From NCBI GenBank assembly GCA_017435865.1, contig JAFSEF010000130.1, positions 85,067 through 149,066 on the forward strand: a stretch of DNA of 64,000 bases, read 5' to 3'. The notes under the pieces are model-generated. The model did not search any database and had not been told where the DNA came from. It saw only the letters and a list, made by a program, of their open reading frames with translations. Both the position numbers and the translations under genes were made by a program. This document shows, one piece after another, positions 35,463 through 44,039 of this stretch; within the stretch, counting starts at the first letter, position 1, and each line of letters starts with the position of its first letter. This DNA comes from Clostridia bacterium (lineage in GTDB: Bacteria > Bacillota > Clostridia > Oscillospirales > Acutalibacteraceae).

Positions 35463-36224
35463 TTATTGTTTGTCCAGAAATTCTTTTGCAAGGTCCATGT
35501 ATGCGACACTGCCTTTGGAGCTGCGATCGTAGTACATGACAGGCTGACCGAATGACGGAGCCTCTGAAAGACGGACATTACGCGGAATAACAGTGGTAAA
35601 TACCTTACGGGGGAAGAATTTTTTGACTTCTTCCACAACCTGCTGTGTCAGATTGAGTCTGCCGTCATACATTGTCAGCAGCACACCCTCAAGATCAATA
35701 TAGGGGTTATACAGACGTTTTATCTGTCTGACAGTCGCCATCAGCTGTGAAAGTCCTTCCAAAGCATAATATTCACACTGAATGGGTACCAGGAAGGTGT
35801 CCGATGCGGTCAGAGCATTGAGAGTGATGAGTCCCAATGAAGGCGGACAATCAAGGAAAATGTAGTCATATTTTTCCCATACACTCGCAAGAGCTTTCTT
35901 TAACAGGCTTTCTCTGCCCTCAATTTCAATAATTTCGATTTCTGCACCTGCAAGATTCATGTTTGAAGGCATCAGATCTATATTATCAAACTCAGTATGT
36001 ACAATTGCCTGTGCGGCAGTGCACTTCCCTGTCAGTACGTCATAGGATGAATGTTCAATTCCTCTTTTATTAATGCCAAAGCCGCTTGTGGAGTTCCCCT
36101 GCGGATCAATATCCACAAGAAGTGTCTTTTTGCCTTCAAGTCCGATGGCTGCGGCAAGGTTTACAGCGGTTGTGGTCTTCCCTACACCGCCTTTTTGGTT
36201 GAGGATGGATACTGTTTTTGCCAT
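35463..36224 (-). CDS. parA: Chromosome-partitioning ATPase ParA/Soj
   Basis: A 253-residue ParA-type ATPase. The deviant Walker A is NQKGGVGKTTTAVNLAA, Walker A' is DIDPQGNSTSG and Walker B is YDYIFLDCPPSLG. It dimerises on DNA with ATP and moves ParB-parS complexes; in spore formers it also controls DnaA activity. It is the first gene of the parA-parB-serS operon, with a promoter abutting a parS site. Confidence 0.97.
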   Translation of the reverse strand: MAKTVSILNQKGGVGKTTTAVNLAAAIGLEGKKTLLVDIDPQGNSTSGFGINKRGIEHSSYDVLTGKCTAAQAIVHTEFDNIDLMPSNMNLAGAEIEIIEIEGRESLLKKALASVWEKYDYIFLDCPPSLGLITLNALTASDTFLVPIQCEYYALEGLSQLMATVRQIKRLYNPYIDLEGVLLTMYDGRLNLTQQVVEEVKKFFPRKVFTTVIPRNVRLSEAPSFGQPVMYYDRSSKGSVAYMDLAKEFLDKQ

Positions 36225-36254
36225 AGAATCCTCCTTTTTTAATTTGTAAGTCCT

Positions 36255-36283
36255 ATTATATAGCAGTCAGACATAAAAATCAA
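36255..36283 (-). promoter_or_regulatory. Promoter of parA-parB-serS
   Basis: On the minus strand TTGATT, 17 bases, TATAAT. The -35 box lies 15 bases from a parS site, so ParB binding could affect transcription. Confidence 0.65.
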
Positions 36284-36298
36284 CTGTATTTGCAAAAA

Positions 36299-36314
36299 TG
36301 TTTCACGTGAAACA
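36299..36314. promoter_or_regulatory. parS: parS site 1
   Basis: Perfect palindrome TGTTTCACGTGAAACA, the parS consensus, directly upstream of the parA promoter. Confidence 0.95.
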
Positions 36315-36345
36315 TAGTTTTCTTAACCGGAAAACACAGTATAAA

Positions 36346-36361
36346 TGTTTCACGTGAAACA
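36346..36361. promoter_or_regulatory. parS: parS site 2
   Basis: Second perfect TGTTTCACGTGAAACA, 47 bases (start to start) from the first, between noc and parA. Confidence 0.95.
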
Positions 36362-36370
36362 TTTACAAAA

Positions 36371-36396
36371 GACAAACGACCGCTTTTTGAGCGGTC
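36371..36396 (-). terminator. Terminator of noc
   Basis: A GACCGCT/AGCGGTC stem followed on the minus strand by GTTTGTCTTTT, 41 bases after the noc stop. Confidence 0.7.
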
Positions 36397-36437
36397 GCTT
36401 GCCTTGTTGTGGATGAGGGGAAATGGTATAAAAGATA

Positions 36438-37226
36438 TTATGGAATATCTTTCGGGTGAGGTGATTTTGGAATCGTGACAGTATATATGATATAATCGTC
36501 AGTCTCCCTTTGTTGTGTTCCTGCTTCAATGCCTGCACTTCGCATAACATCAACAGCCTTGTTAAATGTATTCAGAAAGATTCTCAGATCTTTGAACACG
36601 ACCTTATTTTTAACAGTTTCCTTCGTTTGTTTAGCAGTCTTCCCTGCTATCTGTTCTTTATGAAGCATTGACATCAGACAGTTTTTCATATCATGAGTAT
36701 CATTGTAAACTAATAATTGTCTTGCACGACGTTCACTGATGTCATTTTCGACTATTATTTTGCGTAAGTCAACCGGAATACGAAGCAGTCGTAGCTTATT
36801 ACACACTGTCGGTTGTGTCTTGCCTAAACAAAACGCTGCTTCCTCCTGAGTCAGATGATGCACTTCAATCAAATTTTGTATCGCCTCTGCTTCTTCAAAA
36901 TAATGAAGATCGGCTCTTTGTATATTCTCAAGCAGCGCAAATACAGCACTTTCACGGTCATTTGCTTCCAATACAATACACGGAACTCTCTGTAGTCCTG
37001 CAAGCATTGCGGCTTTAAGTCGACGTTCACCTGAAATCAGTTCAACCTTCTCCCCTGTCTGTCGTACACACAGAGGTTGAAGGACACCGTTCTTTGCAAT
37101 CGATTGTGCAAGTCCCTGCAAGCGTTCTTCCTCAAAATGCTTTCGTGGTTGTGACGGATTGGGTGTGATTCTGCGTACATCGATCCAGAATACGCGGCTG
37201 ACCCGTATGCAACTTTCTTGTGCCAT
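36438..37226 (-). CDS. noc: ParB-family nucleoid occlusion protein (Noc-like)
   Basis: A 262-residue ParB paralog. ParB-type boxes are PNPSQPRKHFEEERL, NGVLQPLCVRQ, SGERRLKAAMLAG and ENIQRADLHYFEE, then a helix-turn-helix LTQEEAAFCLGKTQPTVCN. Position between rsmG and parA is that of noc in Bacillus, where the protein blocks septation over the nucleoid. I saw no Noc-binding site (TATTTCCCGGGAAATA) in the window, so assignment rests on synteny and family. The ATG at 37226 has a GGAG ribosome binding site. A large inverted repeat lies in its leader. Confidence 0.85.
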   Translation of the reverse strand: MAQESCIRVSRVFWIDVRRITPNPSQPRKHFEEERLQGLAQSIAKNGVLQPLCVRQTGEKVELISGERRLKAAMLAGLQRVPCIVLEANDRESAVFALLENIQRADLHYFEEAEAIQNLIEVHHLTQEEAAFCLGKTQPTVCNKLRLLRIPVDLRKIIVENDISERRARQLLVYNDTHDMKNCLMSMLHKEQIAGKTAKQTKETVKNKVVFKDLRIFLNTFNKAVDVMRSAGIEAGTQQRETDDYIIYTVTIPKSPHPKDIP

Positions 37227-37250
37227 TATAAACTCCGTGCAAAATAATAA

Positions 37251-37293
37251 GGTATATTGGTCGGACAAGCTTTCCTGACAAGACCAATATACC
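37251..37293. repeat. Perfect 12-bp inverted repeat between rsmG and noc
   Basis: Arms GGTATATTGGTC and GACCAATATACC are separated by 19 bases that contain a GACAAG direct repeat (the second copy overlaps the right arm). It may be an operator, or a terminator of mnmG-rsmG with the poor T-tract TTATTATTTT on the minus strand. Confidence 0.6.
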
Positions 37294-37351
37294 ATACTTT
37301 CATTGCAAATTTACACGAAATATGCAAACAGAATTATATTATATTTTAATG

Positions 37352-38062
37352 TTATAACGGTTTTTTACTGATTTGTGCCTGATTACGGGGATATTTTGTC
37401 GGAGTCTGCGATATTTTTTCAGCAACAACAATATGCCTTTGTGCTCCGTCTATGATTACTGATTCATTCTGCAATACTTTACCGCCTAAGTTTGCGATCG
37501 CTCCAAAACCGCGTTGTTGTTCGTCAGTTTCCAACTTTCCTTTCATGGGTGCAAACAATCCGTTGACCTTAACAAGGGGCATACAGTATTCAGAGAGTTG
37601 GTTGAGTTGTGCAACAGCACGTGCCGTTACAACATCAAACGTTTCGCGGTACTTCGGGTTTCTGCCAAGCTCTTCTGCTCTTGCAGTCAGAACTTCTGCT
37701 TCTAAACCAAGCTCACGCAATAAGAATCTGACAAAATCGAGTTTTTTATTGATAGAGTCCACCAATACAGCTTCTGATTTGGGTTCAGCACACAAAAGCA
37801 CTGCACCCGGAAAACCACCACCGGTACCGATATCAGCATAACGGATTCCCTGTCCGAGCTTTACAAACCTGAGCAACAGCAGGCTGTCAACGAAATGTTT
37901 CTTCACAATTTCATCGGGTTGCGTAATAGCAGTGAGGTTGACTTTTTGATTATAGTCAATCAGCAACGCTGCATAGGTATCCAGTCTGTCACAACATTCA
38001 TCTGTTATGCTCACACCAATATCTGCACAGGATTGCAACAGTAATTCTTTTGAAATGGTCAT
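37352..38062 (-). CDS. rsmG: 16S rRNA (guanine527-N7)-methyltransferase RsmG
   Basis: A 236-residue methyltransferase that modifies G527 of 16S rRNA with S-adenosylmethionine. It has VNLTAITQPDEIVKKHFVDSLLLL, quoted as NLTAI and KHFVDSLL, then the SAM-binding motif YADIGTGGGFPGAVLL and VTARAVAQLNQLSEYC. Lies 18 bases after mnmG in the same operon. Confidence 0.96.
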   Translation of the reverse strand: MTISKELLLQSCADIGVSITDECCDRLDTYAALLIDYNQKVNLTAITQPDEIVKKHFVDSLLLLRFVKLGQGIRYADIGTGGGFPGAVLLCAEPKSEAVLVDSINKKLDFVRFLLRELGLEAEVLTARAEELGRNPKYRETFDVVTARAVAQLNQLSEYCMPLVKVNGLFAPMKGKLETDEQQRGFGAIANLGGKVLQNESVIIDGAQRHIVVAEKISQTPTKYPRNQAQISKKPL

Positions 38063-38080
38063 TCTATCATCTCTTATAAA

Positions 38081-39949
38081 TTATGTATTATTTTTTGCAA
38101 GATAAATCATCAAAACAGATATATCCGCAGGACTTACACCCGAAATACGGGCAGCTTGTCCGATACTGCGAGGACGGATTTTTTGTAACTTTTCCCTTGC
38201 TTCCGTACGCAGGTTGATAATCTGTGTGTAGTCTATCTCATCAGGAATCAGTTTTTCTTCCAAGCGTTGCTGTTCACGGATTGCAGCATACTGACGTTTG
38301 ATATAACCTTCATATTTCAAATCAATTTCAACCTGCTCAAAAATTTCATAAGGAAGATCAGGTCGGGTCTTGTCGAATGCGGTCAGACATTCATAATTAA
38401 GCTGCGGTCTGCGGATCAGATCAGCAAGGTGTGCACCTGTGGTCATTGCAGATGTTTCACGTGAAACAAGTACCGCATTGAGTTCTTCATTGGGTGCCAA
38501 CACAACACTCTCAACACGTTCGCGTTCAGCAGCAATCAGTTCCTGTTTTTTAAGCAATGCATGATAGCGTTCTTCACTGATCAATCCTAACTGATAACCA
38601 CGTTCAGTCAGACGCAGGTCCGCATTGTCCTGTCTTAAAATCAATCGATATTCAGATCGACTTGTCATCATACGATACGGTTCATTACAACCTTTGGTAA
38701 CAAGATCGTCAATCAACGTTCCGATATAAGAAGACGAACGCTCAAGAATAAAAGGCTCTTTATTCAATATCTTGTGTGCGGCATTGATACCCGCTACAAG
38801 TCCTTGTGCTGCTGCTTCTTCATAACCGGATGAACCATTGAACTGACCTGCACCGAAAAGTCCGTCAAAATCAAGAAATTCAAGAGTCGGTTTCAGTGCA
38901 AGCGGATCTGTACAATCATACTCAATGGCATACGCATTACGCATAACCTGCACATTTTCGAGTCCCGGAATGGTACGCAAAAAAGCATCCTGCACATCAA
39001 CAGGCAGGGAAGATGAGAGACCCTGTAAATATAATTCCTGTGTATCAAGTCCACAGGGTTCAATAAAAATCTGATGTCTTTGTTTGTCAGCAAATCGGAC
39101 AATTTTATCTTCGATGCTCGGACAATAACGAGGACCGACACCTTCAATCATACCGCCAAACAGGGGAGACCGATGCAGATTTTCCAAGATGATGCGTTTG
39201 GTTTCTTCATTTGTATAGGTAACATGACAAACAGCTTTATTTTCAGGCAATTTCTTGTTTTCAAAAGAAAAAGGAACAATGCGTTCGTCACCTTCCTGCA
39301 CTTCCAAAGCAGAAAAATCAACCGAACGGCGATTGACTCTCGATGGCGTACCTGTTTTAAAACGACGAAGGGGAAGTTCCATCTCTTTGAGCGAATCCGA
39401 AAGACCGAGAGCAGGGAACATACCGTCCGGACCGCTGCTTCGTACATGTTCACCGACATAAATTTTACCGTCTAAGAAGGTACCGGTTGCAAGAATCACA
39501 CACTGTGCAAGATACACGCAACCGAGTTCGGTATGCATCTGCCATTGAGTATCATTCTTAACAAGTTTTACAACTTCTGCCTGTACAAGATCGAGATTTT
39601 CCTGCGACTCCATACAGTTTTTCATATACTTGCTGTAATCACGTCGATCAATCTGTGCACGCAGAGAATGTACCGCAGGACCTTTACCGACATTGAGCAT
39701 ACGTGATTGAATGAGAGTTGCATCCGCAGCTTTACCCATTTCACCGCCAAGAGCATCAATTTCACGAACAAGATGACCTTTGCTTGTGCCGCCGATGGAC
39801 GGATTACAAGGCATATTGCCGACCCAATCGAGGTTGATGGTAAAACAAATCGTACGGCAACCCAGACGGGCAGCCGCAAGAGCCGCTTCAATACCGGCAT
39901 GACCGGCACCGATGACAGCTACCTGATATTCTCCGGAAAAAAAGTCCAT
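38081..39949 (-). CDS. mnmG: tRNA uridine-5-carboxymethylaminomethyl synthase MnmG
   Basis: The 622-residue FAD protein works with MnmE on U34 of tRNAs. The N-terminal FAD motif is VAVIGAGHAGIEAALAAARLG (quoted as VIGAGHAGIEAA). It has the conserved CNPSIGGTSKGHLVREIDALGG (CNPSIGG part) and GPRYCPSIEDKIVRF (catalytic Cys). The C-terminal part ends with SGVSPADISVLMIYL, which interacts with MnmE. A parS site is embedded in the gene. GGAGG ribosome binding site and its own promoter. Confidence 0.97.
   Translation of the reverse strand: MDFFSGEYQVAVIGAGHAGIEAALAAARLGCRTICFTINLDWVGNMPCNPSIGGTSKGHLVREIDALGGEMGKAADATLIQSRMLNVGKGPAVHSLRAQIDRRDYSKYMKNCMESQENLDLVQAEVVKLVKNDTQWQMHTELGCVYLAQCVILATGTFLDGKIYVGEHVRSSGPDGMFPALGLSDSLKEMELPLRRFKTGTPSRVNRRSVDFSALEVQEGDERIVPFSFENKKLPENKAVCHVTYTNEETKRIILENLHRSPLFGGMIEGVGPRYCPSIEDKIVRFADKQRHQIFIEPCGLDTQELYLQGLSSSLPVDVQDAFLRTIPGLENVQVMRNAYAIEYDCTDPLALKPTLEFLDFDGLFGAGQFNGSSGYEEAAAQGLVAGINAAHKILNKEPFILERSSSYIGTLIDDLVTKGCNEPYRMMTSRSEYRLILRQDNADLRLTERGYQLGLISEERYHALLKKQELIAAERERVESVVLAPNEELNAVLVSRETSAMTTGAHLADLIRRPQLNYECLTAFDKTRPDLPYEIFEQVEIDLKYEGYIKRQYAAIREQQRLEEKLIPDEIDYTQIINLRTEAREKLQKIRPRSIGQAARISGVSPADISVLMIYLAKNNT
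38453..38468. promoter_or_regulatory. parS: parS site 3, inside mnmG
   Basis: A perfect TGTTTCACGTGAAACA inside the coding sequence, where it encodes V-S-R-E-T. It is 2.1 kb from the pair at 36.3 kb. Confidence 0.95.
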
Positions 39950-39979
39950 ACGAAACCTCCTGATAACTATACGACTAAT

Positions 39980-40008
39980 ATTATATCATTATTAATATAG
40001 GAATGCAA
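39980..40008 (-). promoter_or_regulatory. Promoter of mnmG-rsmG
   Basis: On the minus strand TTGCAT, 17 bases, consensus TATAAT, about 31 bases before the start codon. Confidence 0.75.
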
Positions 40009-40075
40009 GATGAAAAAACGGAACATAAAAGGGAAGGACAGCAATGTTCATCACATACAATGCTAAATAAAATCG

Positions 40076-40107
40076 AAAAAAGGATTGCCCTTTCGGACAA
40101 TCCTTTA
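40076..40107 (-). terminator. Terminator of the gyrB-gyrA-LCP transcript
   Basis: On the minus strand AAAGGATTGTCC, a GAAA loop, GGGCAATCCTTTTTT. It belongs to the recurrent hairpin family. Confidence 0.85.
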
Positions 40108-40132
40108 TTACAAATATTATAATGATCAGAAA

Positions 40133-41467
40133 TTAACCCACAGCTCCGGTATCTTCACCGGCATCTGTATCTTCTTCGTAACCATAATCATAATCATAAT
40201 CGTAATCATCTTCATCATCAGCGCCGACAAGATCATCAAGATTTGTTACTTCATCTTCATCAACTACAGGTTCGTCATCTGCTGCAGGTTCATCATTATC
40301 ATCAGCAGGAGCATCGGGAGTGGTAACAGGTTCATTCTTGGCTGCTTCGTCGTTGAAGAGTTTATTAACAGCAGAGATAACATCCAGAGAGGACAGACGA
40401 TTGGTGTTGAGACTGATGTTGGAAGTTGTGTAAAGACGTTTGTGAAGAGTCTGTGCTTCAACAGGAATATCAACGATCAGAATCCAGTCGCTGTCTTTAT
40501 ACTGCTGTGCATTGGCTTCGCCGGGGATGGTGAAAGCAACAACTGTGTATCCGCTCCAGCCGCCGAAAACAGTCTGCTTGAGAGCTGCAATCAGATCAGC
40601 ACCGCGAAGGTCGGTACGACAGGTTTCAGCAAGTACCTTGACAATATCAAGGCCATCCATAATGGAATAACCCTTGATTTCATTGATAACAGCAGCAAGG
40701 AGGTCTGCCTGTCTCTTGGAACGAACAGCTGTGCCGTCACGTTTTTCACGAAGAAGGCTGACTACGTGCTGACCGGTGAGTTTTGCACTGCCCATAGTCG
40801 GAACAACAACATTGAAATCCTTGTTGACCATGTCTGCAAGTTCCTGGCTGACACTGTAGGTAACACCGCCGACACCGTCAACAGCTTTTGCAAGCGTATC
40901 CATATTGAAAGTCATGTAATGGTCAATACGGATTTTGAAGTTGATTTCAATGGTTCTCTTGAGCATATCAATACCACCGTTTGCATAGGTAGCATTGAGC
41001 TTTGCATAAGTAGCACCTGCAAGAGATTCGATATAAACGAGCATATCTCTGTCAAAGTTAACAACATTGACAGTGTCACTGCCTTCGTTGACGCTTACAA
41101 GTGTAACAATATCAGCATTGCCGTAATTGGTCTGTTCGCTGCCGCCATCGGCACAAACAAGCAGATAGTTGGTGGCATTGCTTGCGAACATAAGAGAATC
41201 GTTATTGTTACCTGCCCATGTGCTGAGAATGTCGCTCAGGTCAGCCATTTCACGCAGTTCACTGAGGTAGTTCTTATTTTTTTCGTTGTTGCTGTCAACA
41301 ACACTGACAAAAGAAGGTGTAGTCTGTGCAGGTTTTTCTTCAGCTGTAAAAGTGCAGTTTGCGATCGTCACGCCGACAACGGCACATGCCAGAAGCAAAA
41401 CGGCAGCGACAACAGCAAAAATGATCAGGCCTTTGTTGGGAGCATTTTTAACTTTGATTTTTGACAT
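40133..41467 (-). CDS. LytR-CpsA-Psr (LCP) family wall-polymer ligase
   Basis: A 444-residue membrane-anchored protein. A short basic N-terminus precedes one transmembrane helix (about 14-36, LIIFAVVAAVLLLACAVVGV). The extracellular LCP domain (about 95-260) has NYLLVCADG, NADIVTLVSVNE, VVNFDRDMLVYI, KLNATYANGG and REKRDGTAVRSKRQADLL with the conserved Arg residues. LCP enzymes attach teichoic acids or glycopolymers to peptidoglycan. The C-terminal 70 residues are extremely acidic and end in a Asp-Tyr repeat coded by a hexanucleotide microsatellite. The start is only 4 bases from the gyrA stop, so it is in the gyr operon. Confidence 0.9.
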   Translation of the reverse strand: MSKIKVKNAPNKGLIIFAVVAAVLLLACAVVGVTIANCTFTAEEKPAQTTPSFVSVVDSNNEKNKNYLSELREMADLSDILSTWAGNNNDSLMFASNATNYLLVCADGGSEQTNYGNADIVTLVSVNEGSDTVNVVNFDRDMLVYIESLAGATYAKLNATYANGGIDMLKRTIEINFKIRIDHYMTFNMDTLAKAVDGVGGVTYSVSQELADMVNKDFNVVVPTMGSAKLTGQHVVSLLREKRDGTAVRSKRQADLLAAVINEIKGYSIMDGLDIVKVLAETCRTDLRGADLIAALKQTVFGGWSGYTVVAFTIPGEANAQQYKDSDWILIVDIPVEAQTLHKRLYTTSNISLNTNRLSSLDVISAVNKLFNDEAAKNEPVTTPDAPADDNDEPAADDEPVVDEDEVTNLDDLVGADDEDDYDYDYDYGYEEDTDAGEDTGAVG

Positions 41468-41471
41468 TTTT

Positions 41472-44012
41472 TTATTCCTCCTGTGCGGATTCGGTCGTTT
41501 CGGGAGTCGCAGAACCGGTTTCTTCTTCGGCTTCCGTTGCTTCTTCTTCCGATTTTTCTGTACTTGTAATTGTTACAACGCGTTCTTCGGGATTGACTTT
41601 CATCACACGTACGCCCTTACCGGGTCTTGCACATTCGCGGATATCCAGTGCAGGAATACGAATGATAATACCATCGGACGAAATAAGAATAATGTCTTCT
41701 TCATCCTGTACCACACGGATAGCGGCAACCGCACCGTAAGTATCCACATGGTAGTTGTTGGAGCCCTGACCGCCACGGCCCTGGATGTGGTAGTCGTCAA
41801 AGTCTGAACGTCTGCCGTATCCTGTTTCGCTGACGGTAAGCACCTTTCCTTCTCCTTCAAGGATTTCCATACCGACGACCCAGTCGTCTTCGTTCTTCAT
41901 CGTGATCGCCTTGACACCTCTTGCCGTTCTGCCGATGACACGGGCATCCTGTTCATTGAAGCGGATGGACTTGCCCATACGGGTAGCAACAAGAAGATCA
42001 TCTTCACCGCTTGTGAGTTTAACCCATGCAAGGTTATCTCCCTCATCAAGATTGATAGCGATGATACCTGTTTTACGGACATTGCGGAAGTCGGAAAGCG
42101 AGGTACGCTTGATAATACCCTTACGGGTTACCATGCAAAGGTACTTATCTTCGTCTTCGGGCTTGACACAAATCATTGCCGATACCCACTCATCTGCCTG
42201 AATCGGCAGAATGTTGACTACGTTCATACCCTTACCGGTACGGCTGCTTTCGGGAACTTCATAGCACTTTAATCTGTAAACTCTTCCCAGATTGGTGAAG
42301 AACATAATATGGTCATGTGTGCGGCAGGTAAACATGGTTTCCACCACGTCTTCCTCACGGCGGGTCATACCCGATACACCTCTGCCGCCGCGTTTCTGCT
42401 GACGGTAAGTATCAATGGGCTGACGCTTGATGTAACCCTTGCGGGTAAGAGTCATAACAACTGCTTCATCGGCAATAAGATCTTCAATATCCACTTCACC
42501 CGAAACATTGACAATTTCGGTACGGCGGTCATCACCGAATTTATTGCGGATTGCCATAGCCTCATCCTTGACAATGGAAAGAACAAGATCGTGAGAAGAC
42601 AGAACTTCGAGGAAGTATTTGATCTTTTCCTGCAAAGCTGCCATTTCGTCAACCAGTTTCTGTCTTTCAAGACCTGTCAACTGACCGAGTCTCATCTGCA
42701 CAATGTGTGTTGCCTGCACTTCGTCGAAACCGAATTTTTCCATCAGGCCTTCTTTACCTTCCTGAATGGACTTCGATGCACGCAACAGAGCAATGACTTC
42801 GTCAATGCAATCCAGTGCACGAAGAAGTGCTTCGAGAATGTGTGCTCTTTCCTGTGCTTTTCTGAGATCGTACTGCGTTCTGCGTACGATGATTTCGCAC
42901 TGGTGGTCTATGTAATGCTGCAGCATCTGCTTGAGGGTAAGTTCCTTGGGCTCGTTATTGACAAGTGCAAGGTTAATAATACCGTAGGAGACCTGCAACT
43001 GTGTGAGTTTGAAGAGCATATTGAGTACGACCTGCGGATTCGCATCTCTCTTGAGGTCGATAACCATACGCATACCGAGTCTGGACGAATAGTCATTGAC
43101 GTCGGAAATTCCTTCAATACGCTTGTCCTTGACAAGTTCTGCAATGGACTCAATGAGTCTTGCTTTATTGACCTGATAGGGAAGTTCCGTAACGATGATC
43201 TGATATCTGCCGTTCTTGGTTTCGGCAATTTCTGTTCTTGCACGGACAGCAATCTTGCCTCTGCCTGTAGCATACGCAGCACGGATACCGGCTCTGCCCA
43301 TGATAATACCGGCAGTGGGGAAGTCAGGTCCTTTGATGTGTTCCATCAGGTCCTCAAGCGTTGCATCGGGATTATCAATCAGGCAGCACATACCGTCAAT
43401 GACTTCTCTGAGGTTGTGCGGCGGAATATTGGTTGCCATACCGACGGCAATACCTGTGGATCCGTTGACAAGCAGATTCGGGAAACGGGAGGGAAGTACC
43501 GTCGGTTCTTTCAGACGGTCATCGTAGTTGCCCATGAAGTCAACGGTTTCCTTGTCGATATCAGTGAGCATTTCAAGCGAAAGCTTGCTCATTCTCGATT
43601 CTGTATATCTGTAAGCAGCAGCAGGGTCGCCGTCGATAGAACCGAAGTTACCGTGACCGTCAACAAGGATGTAACGCATTGAGAAAGTCTGTGCAAGACG
43701 TACCATGGCATCGTAAACGGAAGCGTCACCGTGCGGAAGGTAACGACCCAGCACCGAACCGACTGTATCGGCACACTTACGGTAAGCCTTGTCGGGGGTC
43801 AGGTTGTTTTCATACATTGTATAAAGAATTCTGCGGTGAACGGGTTTCAGACCGTCACGCACATCGGGAAGTGCACGGGACATGATAACCGACATGGAAT
43901 AATTCAGGAACGAAGTCCGCATTTCCTTGTTGATATCAACATCCACGACTTTACCCGTATTCACGGCAGCCTCATTTTCAGGGGGCTGACCTGTTCTGAT
44001 TTCGTCGTCCAT
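41472..44012 (-). CDS. gyrA: DNA gyrase subunit A
   Basis: The 846-residue GyrA cuts and rejoins DNA through a catalytic Tyr ([14 protein letters not shown]). The quinolone-resistance region reads [15 protein letters not shown]; Ala (codon 43722-43724) replaces Ser at the position equivalent to E. coli Ser83. The GyrA box [11 protein letters not shown] is present at about residue 540 and starts the beta-pinwheel, which marks it as gyrase rather than topoisomerase IV. An acidic tail ([15 protein letters not shown]...) ends the protein. Lies 27 bases after gyrB. Confidence 0.98.
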   Translation of the reverse strand: MDDEIRTGQPPENEAAVNTGKVVDVDINKEMRTSFLNYSMSVIMSRALPDVRDGLKPVHRRILYTMYENNLTPDKAYRKCADTVGSVLGRYLPHGDASVYDAMVRLAQTFSMRYILVDGHGNFGSIDGDPAAAYRYTESRMSKLSLEMLTDIDKETVDFMGNYDDRLKEPTVLPSRFPNLLVNGSTGIAVGMATNIPPHNLREVIDGMCCLIDNPDATLEDLMEHIKGPDFPTAGIIMGRAGIRAAYATGRGKIAVRARTEIAETKNGRYQIIVTELPYQVNKARLIESIAELVKDKRIEGISDVNDYSSRLGMRMVIDLKRDANPQVVLNMLFKLTQLQVSYGIINLALVNNEPKELTLKQMLQHYIDHQCEIIVRRTQYDLRKAQERAHILEALLRALDCIDEVIALLRASKSIQEGKEGLMEKFGFDEVQATHIVQMRLGQLTGLERQKLVDEMAALQEKIKYFLEVLSSHDLVLSIVKDEAMAIRNKFGDDRRTEIVNVSGEVDIEDLIADEAVVMTLTRKGYIKRQPIDTYRQQKRGGRGVSGMTRREEDVVETMFTCRTHDHIMFFTNLGRVYRLKCYEVPESSRTGKGMNVVNILPIQADEWVSAMICVKPEDEDKYLCMVTRKGIIKRTSLSDFRNVRKTGIIAINLDEGDNLAWVKLTSGEDDLLVATRMGKSIRFNEQDARVIGRTARGVKAITMKNEDDWVVGMEILEGEGKVLTVSETGYGRRSDFDDYHIQGRGGQGSNNYHVDTYGAVAAIRVVQDEEDIILISSDGIIIRIPALDIRECARPGKGVRVMKVNPEERVVTITSTEKSEEEATEAEEETGSATPETTESAQEE

Positions 44013-44039
44013 TCGTTGTGCTCCTGTTCTGGGGATTTT

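Noticed and set aside
36405-36418. TGTGGATGA near noc as a classical DnaA box
   Set aside because: One mismatch, isolated, and inside the terminator-noc gap; no cluster around it.
40085-43682. Plus-strand frames of about 450 codons opposite the LCP and gyrA genes
   Set aside because: Antisense shadows of strongly recognisable genes.
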